Below are positions 8,001-14,124 of a DNA stretch of 64,000 nucleotides, in pieces. Source of the DNA: Spirulina subsalsa PCC 9445 (GTDB lineage: Bacteria; Cyanobacteriota; Cyanobacteriia; Cyanobacteriales; Spirulinaceae). The stretch lies in NCBI RefSeq assembly GCF_000314005.1, contig NZ_JH980292.1, forward strand, positions 1,691,725-1,755,724, read 5' to 3'. Made by a program: the position numbers and the translations under genes. The notes beneath the pieces are model-generated. The model was not told the DNA's origin, searched no databases, and saw nothing but the letters and a program-made list of their open reading frames with translations. The first letter of the stretch is position 1. Each line of letters begins with the position of its first letter.

Positions 8001-9791
8001 AATCGCTGGCGGGAGATTAAGAAGGCCAATGGTAGTACTTTTACGGAAGCTGAGGCGCGTAATTTGCAAGTGGGTCAGTCTGTCTACCTACCTGTGAGTT
8101 ATCAGACGGGAACGGGTAAACCTGTTACACCACCTCCTAATTCTACGCCTGGAACGACGAGCAGTATTAACTGGGTGAATTTCAGTGGTACTGTTGGGCC
8201 GTCTATTGGTGTGAATGTTCGGAATAGTCCTCGGTTTGATGATCGCAGTTCTCGCAATGAACCAAATGGCAAACGTTTAGAATTTGATGCCTGGACTTAT
8301 GGTGAAACTGGCACTGATATGTGGACGGGACAAGCCGATAACCGCTGGTTCAAGATTAAGGGAACCAATCAATGGGTTCCAAGTTGCTGGATTTGGGGTA
8401 ATCCGCCAAGTTCTGGCTCGACTGGTAGCGGAGCTGCTGGTAGTGTTTCGATTGGGGGAGAGGTTGTAGGTAATAGTTCAAAAAGTTCTGATCCGAATGG
8501 AACACGTGGTACTGCACAAAATTTAGATATGTCTAAAGGATATGTAGTCCTGGAAGGAAAGATTGGCTACATGGAAAGTCACGGTCGCGATCTAAATGAC
8601 TACTACAAGTTTCACGTAAATAGTTCTGGTCGCATCAATATCGGTTTAGATGGTTTATCCGGTGATGCAGACATTGAGTTGTTGAATAGTAGTGGACAAG
8701 TTATTGCCAGTGGTCGTCGTAGTGGGACAACGGTAGAAGCAATTACACAGTACTTATCATTTGGTGATTACTATGTGCGTGTTACTCCTCATGGTTCAGC
8801 TAAAACAAACTACAACTTGCGAGTGGTCAACCTTGCTGGACCAATTACTAACGGCGACAAGTATTATAACAAGGGTGCAACGCTCTGGCGGTTTACATCG
8901 CCACCACCATCTTCTGGTGATGTTCTTTCCAATGGTCGAATTATGCAAGGTTCAGGAACTAAAGGCATTGAAGCTGGTAAAGATACCATTGTTGTAATTC
9001 ATGGAAATAATCCAAACGGTGGAGCATTAGACAGTGATAGCGACATCATTTCATTGGCACACGCTGCTGTTAAAGCTTATCCAAATCATCAAGTTCTAGT
9101 TCTAGATTGGAAAGGAGCGGCGAGCAATGGTAAGCTCCAAGGCGAGATTGCTCCCCATAAATCAGCTGGTGCTATTAACCCTGTCGCAACATGGGCAAAA
9201 AATACATTAGCTGCAATTGGACTAGAAGCTAAGCACATTAACATCTTTGGTCATAGTCTTGGCTCTTATGTCGGTGCTGAAATTGGGCGGTTATTCGGTA
9301 AAGTGAACAGTATTGTTGCACTGGATCCAGCAGCAGCAGGAATACGTGGTGGAGGGGATACTTATGATCTCAATGGCAACACATCTGCAACGACAGGAGA
9401 TGGCGAAAAAGTAAAAGATTTCAGTGATGTCGCATGGAATTCAGTTGCTTTTGTGGCTTCTGATGAAGAAGTTGGGTGGCTGGGAGATAATGATCGAGCT
9501 GCTACTGCCGATAATTCATTCATTATTCGCTACAAAGACCTTGGGAATGATACGTTTGGAGAAAAAGCTCACAATGGTGTCGTTCAAGTCTTCACAAGTA
9601 TGCTCAATCGTGGAATTTACAGCTTACAGGGTTATAAAGAAAACTCTATAGCTAACAATGGAGTGTCTTATAAAAATAGCTTGGGGCGGAACAAACATGA
9701 AGCAGTAATCAATGCGAAAAAAGAAGGTGGTATCTGGAAATATAATGGTCTTTCATATATTTCAGGATCAGATAGTGCACGGTGGATCTAG
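5034..9791 (+). CDS. Giant multidomain exoprotein: DUF4114-subtilase-CHAP-LysM-PPC-lipase
   Basis: This 1585-residue protein combines domains rarely found together. After an acidic N-terminus comes a DUF4114-like domain (~225-305, ending near YNDLIFQV). A subtilisin-like S8 domain (~355-650) has Asp364 in IIDTG, His402 in HGTH and Ser583 in AGTSVATA. An SH3-like domain (~683-765) is followed by a Pro/Gln linker and a CHAP/NlpC-like domain (~785-945; Cys817 in TFCNW, His900 in GHVAVV). Next come a LysM (~967-1019, KSGDTLWGIA), a second SH3-like domain (~1045-1125) related to the first, and a PPC domain (~1180-1275). The C-terminus is an alpha/beta-hydrolase of lipase type (~1315-1540) with GHSLG Ser1408, Asp1431 in ALDPAAAG and probable His1513. 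There is no Sec signal; the N-terminal acidic region resembles substrates of type I secretion, but no RTX nonapeptides are visible. LysM and SH3 suggest peptidoglycan or cell-surface binding. A PpiC-type isomerase follows and may assist folding or export. Domain calls are from motifs; a joint anti-cell function is inference. Confidence 0.8.
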   Translation: MFIGQLFFNLFGTKKSQSPEQEEQTTYFQAFILEPILTPSGLIDAGDDSPDPGWIEPITIDPSDFDPLDLPESELESPSLEEIEQFHDSETDLESVLPDDHFEIEDELEIIPYIELEPQSPFNAGVFTVGDTGQVEIDYLFDGGKYQFELAIFSLEGMEDFEPGSEAFIAEAARRALSNSEFGHIVIQDRLEGAKFEGLGNLGENNNWNSGDYLGVKSFSMRPGDEFAFMLTPNGRIQEVLNNPNITGTKAPIFSLGTANPDDMFNFGQIADVTGDGSTFVMEDVQFGHAWYDGDYNDLIFQVRGATGEAPLMTDLIDPAIDWRESDLGQALISYATRYVEEVGVEDIGFSFSREYQPLIGIIDTGFSADNPDLDYSNIMLGRDWIDGDDNPLLSAGEGNEHGTHVLGIIAAQRDNGIGIDGINPDAPIWLGRAVGSGRWADSLVEFVDAAVESGQPNAVVNLSLDLTQIDAEGNVTTRYEFTPMERAAIEYARQNNVLLVVAAGNDGGVMSALGQASQEFDNIITVGAAQQFDPTASPWQGADRADYSSYGRGLDLMTYGGTEENPAFSLSGDGMGTMAGTSVATAKVTGAVSQVWAANPGLSYRQVIEILKQTATDLGETGFDLATGAGLVNMMAAVQLAKATKPQDYDVLATIIPDTWSGEGVFTPGERAVNHPIVRENFSGWVMPTIGVALRNSTRHEDRSGLAEPYQKTLSFDAWTYGERVTDYQLGTPDELWYRVSGTNYWVPSAYIYGFPGSRPPVLAPKTTPTPQPQPQPQPSPSNGNNIINAVNKVNPDQWYYRPRDITGDRINETFCNWFAADVLDQLGVPIPRNGPSAGAYTKPHPIYGTNTPYKPYGTDQLLNFMNRGGDGMWERVSASEAVSSANNGQVVLACSVGHVAVVIPGGSGSNVRIAQAGATNGKDMSVTTGFGNITPTYFRYKGTVKGSVSPNTNTSYSPPATPGQTRQYIVKSGDTLWGIAQRELGDGNRWREIKKANGSTFTEAEARNLQVGQSVYLPVSYQTGTGKPVTPPPNSTPGTTSSINWVNFSGTVGPSIGVNVRNSPRFDDRSSRNEPNGKRLEFDAWTYGETGTDMWTGQADNRWFKIKGTNQWVPSCWIWGNPPSSGSTGSGAAGSVSIGGEVVGNSSKSSDPNGTRGTAQNLDMSKGYVVLEGKIGYMESHGRDLNDYYKFHVNSSGRINIGLDGLSGDADIELLNSSGQVIASGRRSGTTVEAITQYLSFGDYYVRVTPHGSAKTNYNLRVVNLAGPITNGDKYYNKGATLWRFTSPPPSSGDVLSNGRIMQGSGTKGIEAGKDTIVVIHGNNPNGGALDSDSDIISLAHAAVKAYPNHQVLVLDWKGAASNGKLQGEIAPHKSAGAINPVATWAKNTLAAIGLEAKHINIFGHSLGSYVGAEIGRLFGKVNSIVALDPAAAGIRGGGDTYDLNGNTSATTGDGEKVKDFSDVAWNSVAFVASDEEVGWLGDNDRAATADNSFIIRYKDLGNDTFGEKAHNGVVQVFTSMLNRGIYSLQGYKENSIANNGVSYKNSLGRNKHEAVINAKKEGGIWKYNGLSYISGSDSARWI

Positions 9792-9798
9792 CTGATTA

Positions 9799-9834
9799 TC
9801 AGGTCATATTTCTACTGATGGAAATATGACCTGA
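9799..9834 (+). terminator. 14-bp perfect stem-loop after the exoprotein gene
   Basis: TCAGGTCATATTTC and its exact complement GAAATATGACCTGA enclose an 8-nt loop 8 bp after the stop codon. No T-tract follows, so it may be a partial terminator or an mRNA 3'-end stabiliser that lets some transcription reach the PpiC gene. Confidence 0.6.
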
Positions 9835-9890
9835 ACCTTAAGCAGTCGATGATTTACAATATCTAGTACCAGAATCTCACAGAACGTAAA

Positions 9891-10649
9891 ATGGAAATTA
9901 CCCCTTTTTTGAGTATAGATAACCAACCAATTTCAGTTGCCCAAGCCCTTGCCTACCTTCGTGCTACCGGCGATCTCCAGCCCTTCCTTCTGAAAATCAT
10001 CCGCCAGCACATTTTAGAAACAGAGCTGCAAACCCACGACGATCTAGAAATTGATCCTAACATTATAGAACAAGCAGTCATTGATTTTCGCTTTGAAAAT
10101 CAACTCAACGATCCAAACCTTTTTCAAGAATGGCTCATCACTCAAGGAATAAGCTATGCAGAATTTCGCCATCAAATTACTGCTAGATTAAAAATTCAAA
10201 AACTCAAAGCAAAGGTGACAGGACATAAAATCGATGAACACTTTAGTGCCAATCAAGCATTGTTTCAAAAGGTGGCTCTATCCCGAATCGTCGTTGTCGA
10301 AGAAAAATTTGCCCTAAGTTTGAGAAACCAAATTCTAGAAGACAGCAACCAGTTTGAATTATTAGCACGGGAGCATTCCATTACCGAAGATCGTTTCTCA
10401 GGCGGCAAGATGGACATACTGCATCTCAGCCAAATTCCAGAAGAAATTCGAGAATTTGTTGCTACTGCTATTTCTGGTCAGATAATTGGGCCATTGCAAG
10501 TCGATAATCATTATGTCTTACTTCGCGTTGAAGAATTTTTTCCAGCCTCATTAGAAGGTTCACTCAAGCAAGAGTTGCAAGAGGAACTATTTGATCAATG
10601 GCTACAAGAAAAAGCACAAAATATGACTATCAAAATGCACATTGAGTGA
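9891..10649 (+). CDS. PpiC/parvulin-type peptidyl-prolyl isomerase
   Basis: This 252-residue protein has an all-helical SurA/PrsA-like N-terminal half (~1-115, with ISYAEFRHQITARLKIQKL) and a parvulin PPIase domain (~120-225: FELLAREHSITEDRFSGG and ISGQIIGPLQVDNHYVLLRV). It should catalyse cis-trans isomerisation of prolyl bonds. No signal peptide or lipobox is visible. In cyanobacteria such cytosolic PpiC proteins are often found beside type I secretion peptidase-ABC transporters and their substrates, so a dedicated role for the exoprotein 100 bp upstream is plausible; no transporter is in the window. It probably ends at the small hairpin at 10695. Confidence 0.8.
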   Translation: MEITPFLSIDNQPISVAQALAYLRATGDLQPFLLKIIRQHILETELQTHDDLEIDPNIIEQAVIDFRFENQLNDPNLFQEWLITQGISYAEFRHQITARLKIQKLKAKVTGHKIDEHFSANQALFQKVALSRIVVVEEKFALSLRNQILEDSNQFELLAREHSITEDRFSGGKMDILHLSQIPEEIREFVATAISGQIIGPLQVDNHYVLLRVEEFFPASLEGSLKQELQEELFDQWLQEKAQNMTIKMHIE

Positions 10650-10694
10650 TGGGCTTTTTGGGGAAACTTGAACCCCCTTTGCGTCCCCTAACAA

Positions 10695-10711
10695 CAGAAA
10701 CCTAGTTTCTG
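10695..10711 (+). terminator. Small hairpin CAGAAAC-CTA-GTTTCTG
   Basis: A perfect 7-bp stem followed by AATTTT lies 45 bp after the PpiC gene. It is a diverged member of the palindrome family at 3270. Confidence 0.45.
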
Positions 10712-10739
10712 AATTTTCCAAGCCACTCACCTAACCATT

Positions 10740-10855
10740 CCCCAGAGTGAAATCGCCCCTTCCAAGTTAAGGCAATATTGGGGGCGATCGCTTTTTGTGA
10801 GATGCGATCGCCCTTTCCAACTTCGAGACAAGGGGGGTGATCGCTCTTGTTGAAA
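10740..10855. repeat. HIP1-bearing dispersed repeat, two units
   Basis: Units of the form CCCTTTCCAACTTCGAGA plus about 12 bp plus GATCGCTC, bounded by HIP1 GCGATCGC, occur here and at about 12056-12127, 14531-14580 and 15750-15823. A diverged form lies at 16559-16625. They flank the duplicated cassettes and may have served as recombination sites. Confidence 0.6.
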
Positions 10856-10945
10856 AATTGCCAACCTAGAGAGCGTGGGATAAAATGAAGACCACAATCT
10901 CAGTTATTGCCTCATGAGTGGCATAAATCAAAGGAGATCAATATC

Positions 10946-11197
10946 ATGTCATTCCCCGCACTAAACCTAGCTGAAGATTGGGACTTTACAGAACTCTGGA
11001 TTGACCCGACTGCTTCCCCTCCCTATGTTTTAATTTTGCTCAGTCATGAGTCCGGCAAAACCCAAATTTATGATCCGGCCCAACAGTATCAAGTGATTTT
11101 TGCTAGTCCAACCTATCAAGAGGCTAAACTTTGGCTTCTTGAGGATGAGTATGAACGAGTAGAACAACGTCTCTGCGCTGAAAAGGCATTGGTTTGA
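10946..11197 (+). CDS. Small acidic protein of unknown function, copy A
   Basis: An 83-residue protein that I do not recognise. The start is set by a strong Shine-Dalgarno AAGGAG at 10931-10936, nine bases before ATG 10946, which is unusual in cyanobacteria; the longer frame to 10907 is therefore unlikely. The sequence (MSFPALNLAEDWDFTELWID, then PYVLILLSHESGKTQIYDP) looks like a small alpha/beta fold with a helical C-terminus (YQEAKLWLLEDEYERVEQRL). The gene ends in its own terminator at 11221. Copy B at 14641 differs at one residue (Gln to Lys). Confidence 0.7.
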   Translation: MSFPALNLAEDWDFTELWIDPTASPPYVLILLSHESGKTQIYDPAQQYQVIFASPTYQEAKLWLLEDEYERVEQRLCAEKALV

Positions 11198-11220
11198 GGT
11201 GATTCGGCTTGTGTTTTGGC

Positions 11221-11267
11221 GATCGCCTCTTTCCTGCTCTAAGGAATATGGGAGGCGATCTCTTTTT
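11221..11267 (+). terminator. Rho-independent terminator
   Basis: GATCGCCTC (11221-11229) pairs exactly with GAGGCGATC (11252-11260) and is followed by TCTTTTT. It lies 24 bp after the 83-residue gene. The stem uses part of a HIP1 octamer. Confidence 0.75.
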
Positions 11268-11288
11268 CAGGAATGTTTTTAAAACAGG

Positions 11289-11294
11289 TATAAT
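11289..11294 (+). promoter_or_regulatory. TATAAT -10 element before the 113-residue gene
   Basis: GGTATAATAAGG lies just after the terminator and 26 bp before ATG 11320, suggesting a separate promoter for the two downstream small genes. No good -35 box is seen. The same sequence precedes copy B. Confidence 0.5.
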
Positions 11295-11319
11295 AAGGAA
11301 AAAGACTAATGCTTTCAAA

Positions 11320-11661
11320 ATGGCAAAACTTCCCATTGAAATAACCAATCTTGTAAACTCATTAAAACAACAAGCTTTAAATATCGTTGATGAATCTCTA
11401 GCTCTAGAACTCAAGATTTTTGAACAATTTGGAGAAACTGAAAACACCCTCCCTGCTTTAGATGAAATGAAGAATGCAGGAGAAGATGCCGCATCTGCTT
11501 ATTCACAACTTTCTCTCCTTCAGTTGCAAATTGCTAAGATTCAGCCTGATGCTCCTTCAGATGTGCTAGACTTGCTGACAAAGGCAATTGAGAGAACACA
11601 ACTCCGAATTCCTGCTTTAGCGAGAAGCATTCAAGAAGTTCAACAAGAATATAATAGATAA
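11320..11661 (+). CDS. Helical protein of unknown function (113 aa), copy A
   Basis: I do not recognise this protein. ATG 11320 (MAKLPIEITNLVNSLKQQAL) is chosen because the frame upstream overlaps the terminator and promoter. It is predicted to be almost wholly alpha-helical: several amphipathic helices rich in Leu, Ala, Glu and Gln, ending in IQEVQQEYNR. It has no membrane segment or signal peptide. The 59-residue coiled-coil gene begins 6 bp after its stop, so the two are very likely co-translated partners. The protein is identical in copy B. Confidence 0.65.
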   Translation: MAKLPIEITNLVNSLKQQALNIVDESLALELKIFEQFGETENTLPALDEMKNAGEDAASAYSQLSLLQLQIAKIQPDAPSDVLDLLTKAIERTQLRIPALARSIQEVQQEYNR

Positions 11662-11667
11662 ATTACA

Positions 11668-11847
11668 ATGAGTAATTCATTTGAACTCCCTAAAACAGAA
11701 ACATCTAAACGCTTATTACAAAATCTTCGTAGAACTCGTTTAGAGGTTCAAGAAGTGAGTTTAGAACTTGAAGAAATCAATGTAAAACTAGGAGAATATA
11801 TTCGACAAAAACAATTAGAGAGGGTTAGGAAAAAATTGATTGGCTAA
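11668..11847 (+). CDS. 59-residue coiled-coil protein, copy A
   Basis: ATG 11668 to TAA 11845-11847 encodes a short charged helix-forming protein: TSKRLLQNLRRTRLEVQEVS, then a Leu/Glu-rich heptad stretch and a basic tail RVRKKLIG. I know no family. It starts 6 bp after the helical 113-residue gene and is conserved in both duplicates, which supports it being real. The basic and acidic heptads suggest it forms a coiled coil with itself or with its neighbour. Confidence 0.6.
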   Translation: MSNSFELPKTETSKRLLQNLRRTRLEVQEVSLELEEINVKLGEYIRQKQLERVRKKLIG

Positions 11848-11849
11848 TT

Positions 11850-12050
11850 AGAGAATCTGTATTTTTAGTCATCACTGAACGGATTACCTCGATTGAGTCT
11901 GAAACATTCCGCGTCACCAGAATCAAACGATTGACCTGAGCGTTCGCGAAGCGTTCGGGACGAATCGCAGCCATCTGCCCATTTGAATATGAAGGCATTC
12001 GACCCAAAGTTGTGAGCCTATCTTTGGCCAAGTGCGATTGGGTTGTAGGG
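11850..12050 (-). pseudogene. VapC-like PIN domain remnant, copy A
   Basis: The minus strand reads GRMPSYSNGQMAAI, then RPERFANAQ, then VNRLILVTRNVSD. This is the last part of a VapC-type PIN toxin (normally QIAAIAxVNxLxLVTRNxxDF). It is interrupted in frame by a short palindromic insertion (GCGTTCGCGAAGCG, 11938-11960), and its beginning and end are lost. It is not expected to be functional. Confidence 0.6.
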
Positions 12051-12169
12051 AATGTGGGGGCGATCGCTTTTTGTGAGATGCAATCGCCCTTTCCAACTTC
12101 GAGAGAATTTGAGGTGCGATCGCTCTTCCCGACTCCAAGCAATTTAATCACCCCAAACCCATAAACCCC

Positions 12170-12209
12170 AACGCACCACAGCCCCAAATCCCGGCAGTGG
12201 TGCATTTTT
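12170..12209 (+). terminator. Terminator of duplicated cassette, copy A
   Basis: AACGCACCAC (12170-12179) pairs with GTGGTGCATT (12197-12206), followed by TTT. The same hairpin with the same preceding sequence closes copy B (15862) and the protease-like gene (16459). Confidence 0.6.
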
Positions 12210-12351
12210 CATCCGGGCGGGGGTGCAAATATGAAACCCTAATCAGCCAGAAACCCGTTAACTGGCGTTGGGCAGATGCTCAATTTCCGGATTTGCCGCC
12301 AGGAGACTATACCGCGACGGATTGTGAAACAGTCCCTGAAAAGTCAACCTG
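12210..12351. other. Gene remnant of unknown origin
   Basis: A short open stretch ending at about 12350 reads NWRWADAQFPDLPPGDYTAT and a short tail. It has no start and no recognisable family. It is probably debris from an older gene, cut by the repeats that follow. Confidence 0.3.
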
Positions 12352-12433
12352 ATAGCCAACCTATCTGAGTCGTGCAAAAAAGGCTCGCCTGGAATCGGAA
12401 TAGGACAATAGCCTAGAGTTCACGTCTCATTAG
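12352..12433 (+). repeat. ~82-bp dispersed repeat, copy 1
   Basis: This segment runs from ATAGCCAACCT to CTCATTAG, through GAGTCGTGCAAAAAAGGCTCG and GTTCACGTCTCATTAG. It recurs inverted at 39012-39094 with roughly 85 percent identity by eye. It encodes nothing obvious and ends exactly where the next MITE-like element begins. Confidence 0.75.
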
Positions 12434-12588
12434 CGGTAGGGTGCGTTCCGGCTTCGTTCAATCATGGGATTTTGCCAGTCGTAGGGGCATAACCCACCCC
12501 TACCCCTCCCAGGAGGGGATTTTTCGCCCCTACTTGTAGATTGTCCCCCTGGTTATACATGGGTTTGAGCCGCAACGCACCCTACCGT
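12434..12588. mobile_element. MITE-like element with CGGTAGGGTGCGTT ends
   Basis: CGGTAGGGTGCGTTCCGG at the left matches, inverted, CCGCAACGCACCCTACCG at the right (12571-12588), giving about 18-bp terminal inverted repeats around a non-coding 155-bp body. Related ends occur at 12823, 12880 and 13912. Confidence 0.6.
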
Positions 12589-12650
12589 AACGAGGTTATG
12601 ATATCAAGTAGGGACGAGATATTTTGCGCCCCGACAAGGTTCTACAATGT

Positions 12651-12806
12651 TCCACCATAATCGCCATTCCCCACTCCATCTCTCCCCAAGACTACCTCGA
12701 CCTCGATTCTCGTTCCGAGACGCTTCGCGATCGCCAAAAACCCATCCGCCACGAATATCGCCAGAGACTCGTTTATGCGATGACTGGCGGTGGCGATGGA
12801 GCTTAA
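12651..12806 (+). pseudogene. Uma2 N-terminal fragment
   Basis: The frame reads IIAIPHSISPQDYLDLDSRS, then ETLRDRQKP, then IRHEYRQRLVYAMTGGGDG and a stop. This matches the start of typical Uma2 proteins (xPQDYLxLExxxxIRHEYxxGxVYAMTGG), except that a palindromic insertion (GAGACGCTTCGCGATCGCC, 12717-12735) adds about eight codons in frame. No ATG remains and the body is missing. A C-terminal-type Uma2 fragment lies at 14421; both may come from one disrupted gene. Confidence 0.65.
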
Positions 12807-12821
12807 GAAACTGAGACTCAA

Positions 12822-12893
12822 GCGGTAGGGTGTGTTCCGGCTTGGTTCAATTCTTGAATTTTGGCAACAAGATTAAGGGAGCCGGAACGCACC
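12822..12893. mobile_element. Short CGGTAGGGTG-type inverted-repeat element
   Basis: GCGGTAGGGTGTGTTCCGGCTT at 12822 is matched in inverted order by GAGCCGGAACGCACCG at about 12878-12893. It is a 70-bp version of the element at 12434. Confidence 0.5.
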
Positions 12894-12991
12894 GATTCGG
12901 GAACCAGACGACAAATACCAGAACAAATTGGCGACCCTTGCCAGATTATGGGCCTGCGGTTTTTGGGGTGTCTCGACCCCCAGTTTCGTCC

Positions 12992-13339
12992 TCATGACTC
13001 CCCGTCCTCAATTAGCTTGCGCACCGCAGCTTCCAACCCCGGTAGGTACAACACCACCGCATCCCACACCTGCTCTAGGTCAATACCGCCCAAGTAATCA
13101 TGCACCAGCACATTCCGAAAACCAGACAGCGCCCGCCAGTCCACTTCTGGGGCTTGCGCCTTCAGACCATCCGATAACCGCTGAGTCGATTCCGCCATCG
13201 TCTGTAAGCGACGCAATACCGCGTCCTGAACCAAAAGACTCTCCATAAATACCGCTTTGCCGTTGTGCGTATAGTCCCGAATCCGATCCACACAGTCCAA
13301 AATATATGTCAGGTAAACCCGGTCATCATGGACTGTCAT
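12992..13339 (-). CDS. hepT: HepT-like ribonuclease toxin (HEPN, DUF86)
   Basis: This 115-residue protein is a HEPN-domain toxin of the HepT family. The RNase motif Rx4HxY is intact as R75-NVLV-H80-D-Y82, followed by LGG; an N-terminal helix holds TYILDCVDRIRDYTHNGK. In the type VII system the toxin is inactivated by its nucleotidyltransferase partner, which AMPylates the Tyr of this motif. Its start codon overlaps the mntA stop by four bases (ATGA), so the two are translationally coupled. The length is normal for the family and the unit appears functional, unlike the surrounding gene debris. Confidence 0.9.
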   Translation of the reverse strand: MTVHDDRVYLTYILDCVDRIRDYTHNGKAVFMESLLVQDAVLRRLQTMAESTQRLSDGLKAQAPEVDWRALSGFRNVLVHDYLGGIDLEQVWDAVVLYLPGLEAAVRKLIEDGES

Positions 13340-13629
13340 AGAGGCTTGGCCTCCGCCAAGACCCGTTCTCGAATCAGCGGACTGATGCCCCGTTCCGTCA
13401 AGATATCCACCCTTCGCCCCAGCAGGTCCTGTAAATCCATCAGTAACCCCCCCGGAAACCAGGGCGTCACCTTTTCCGGGTCATAGTCAATCAAAAAATC
13501 GATATCGCTCTCTGGGGTGTCTTCCCCCCGCACCACTGAGCCAAACACCCGCACATTAGATGCCCCATGCTTGGCAGCAACAGCTAAAACCTGTTCCCGT
13601 TTTTCCTGCAAGAGTTCTAACAACGTCAT
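13336..13629 (-). CDS. mntA: MntA-type minimal nucleotidyltransferase antitoxin
   Basis: This 97-residue protein has the MNT-domain signature: GS (30-31) in VRVFGSVVRGE and the metal-binding DxD at Asp42/Asp44 in ESDIDFLIDY. MntA antitoxins transfer AMP to the HepT toxin and silence it. Coupled by ATGA overlaps both to the preceding 67-residue gene and to hepT, it forms a compact three-gene operon with the usual antitoxin-before-toxin order. Confidence 0.9.
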   Translation of the reverse strand: MTLLELLQEKREQVLAVAAKHGASNVRVFGSVVRGEDTPESDIDFLIDYDPEKVTPWFPGGLLMDLQDLLGRRVDILTERGISPLIRERVLAEAKPL

Positions 13630-13829
13630 CTAATTGTCCCCTCGAAATTAACACTCATCTTGGCGAATTGGCGCTTAATCTCCTTATCCGGCACCCCGGC
13701 CTTCTTCATTTTAGCCCGCTTTCTCTGAAGAGATTCGTCAGCTTCCCTACGGATACCAAGCGTCCTCATATCTACCGTATTCTTTTCATCATTCGGAGTG
13801 AGACGGTTTATGTCGTTCATATTCGCCAT
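13626..13829 (-). CDS. Small basic protein leading the mntA-hepT operon
   Basis: I do not recognise this 67-residue protein (from ATG 13829; a TTG at 13838 is also possible). It is highly charged, with LQRKRAKMKKAGVPDKEIKR, and looks like a small helical nucleic-acid-binding or unstructured protein. Its stop overlaps the mntA start (ATGA), so it is probably translated with the toxin-antitoxin pair. MntA-HepT loci normally have two genes, so this may be a third component or the leftover 3' end of a larger gene. Confidence 0.45.
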   Translation of the reverse strand: MANMNDINRLTPNDEKNTVDMRTLGIRREADESLQRKRAKMKKAGVPDKEIKRQFAKMSVNFEGTIR

Positions 13830-13910
13830 AGCAAACAAGCCCCTTTGTTAGATAAAGATTGGGAGTGAACCCATACTTCGTCCGAGGCGATCGCATCCCT
13901 CTCAGCAGCA

Positions 13911-13940
13911 GCGGTAGGGTGGGTTCCGGCTTCGTTCAAT
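13911..13940 (+). repeat. Solo CGGTAGGGTG end-repeat
   Basis: GCGGTAGGGTGGGTTCCGGC and the bases that follow match the left ends at 12433 and 12822. It abuts the antitoxin remnant at 13942 and removes its start codon. Confidence 0.7.
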
Positions 13941-13941
13941 C

Positions 13942-14124
13942 CTTACCGTAGAATCCCTATCGATTGAAGAACAACACCTAATTGTTGAAATTCTACTTAA
14001 ACGACTACAGAGGAAACGCAGAGAAAACCTCCTGCAAGGAATTGAAGACGTGCGCCAAGAAGCCTCTGAAGGCAAAATTCAATTTGGCTCCGTAGAAGAT
14101 TTCTTAAAGGAGTTAGATGAGTGA
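13942..14124 (+). pseudogene. RelB/ParD-like antitoxin lacking its start
   Basis: The frame LTVESLSIEEQHLIVEILLK to SVEDFLKELDE-stop is a typical cyanobacterial antitoxin of RelE/ParE-type pairs, nearly full length. It begins directly at the repeat element at 13911-13940, in which the same frame has a TAG and no ATG/GTG/TTG. Insertion of that repeat therefore seems to have removed the first few codons and the ribosome-binding site. The stop overlaps the toxin GTG start (GTGA). Confidence 0.65.

Larger units (their letters stand above)
10811..12180. repeat. Direct duplication, copy A (~1.37 kb)
   Basis: This segment is nearly identical to 14540-15871. It holds an 83-residue gene, a terminator, a promoter, 113- and 59-residue genes, a VapC-like remnant and a terminator. 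Differences are few: about 35 extra bases just before the first gene here, a 5-base difference near 12055 and scattered point changes. The 113-residue proteins are identical. This points to a recent duplication. Confidence 0.95.

Noticed and set aside
12861-13248. Plus-strand ORFs over hepT
   Set aside because: They are shadows of the coupled minus-strand hepT-mntA operon.
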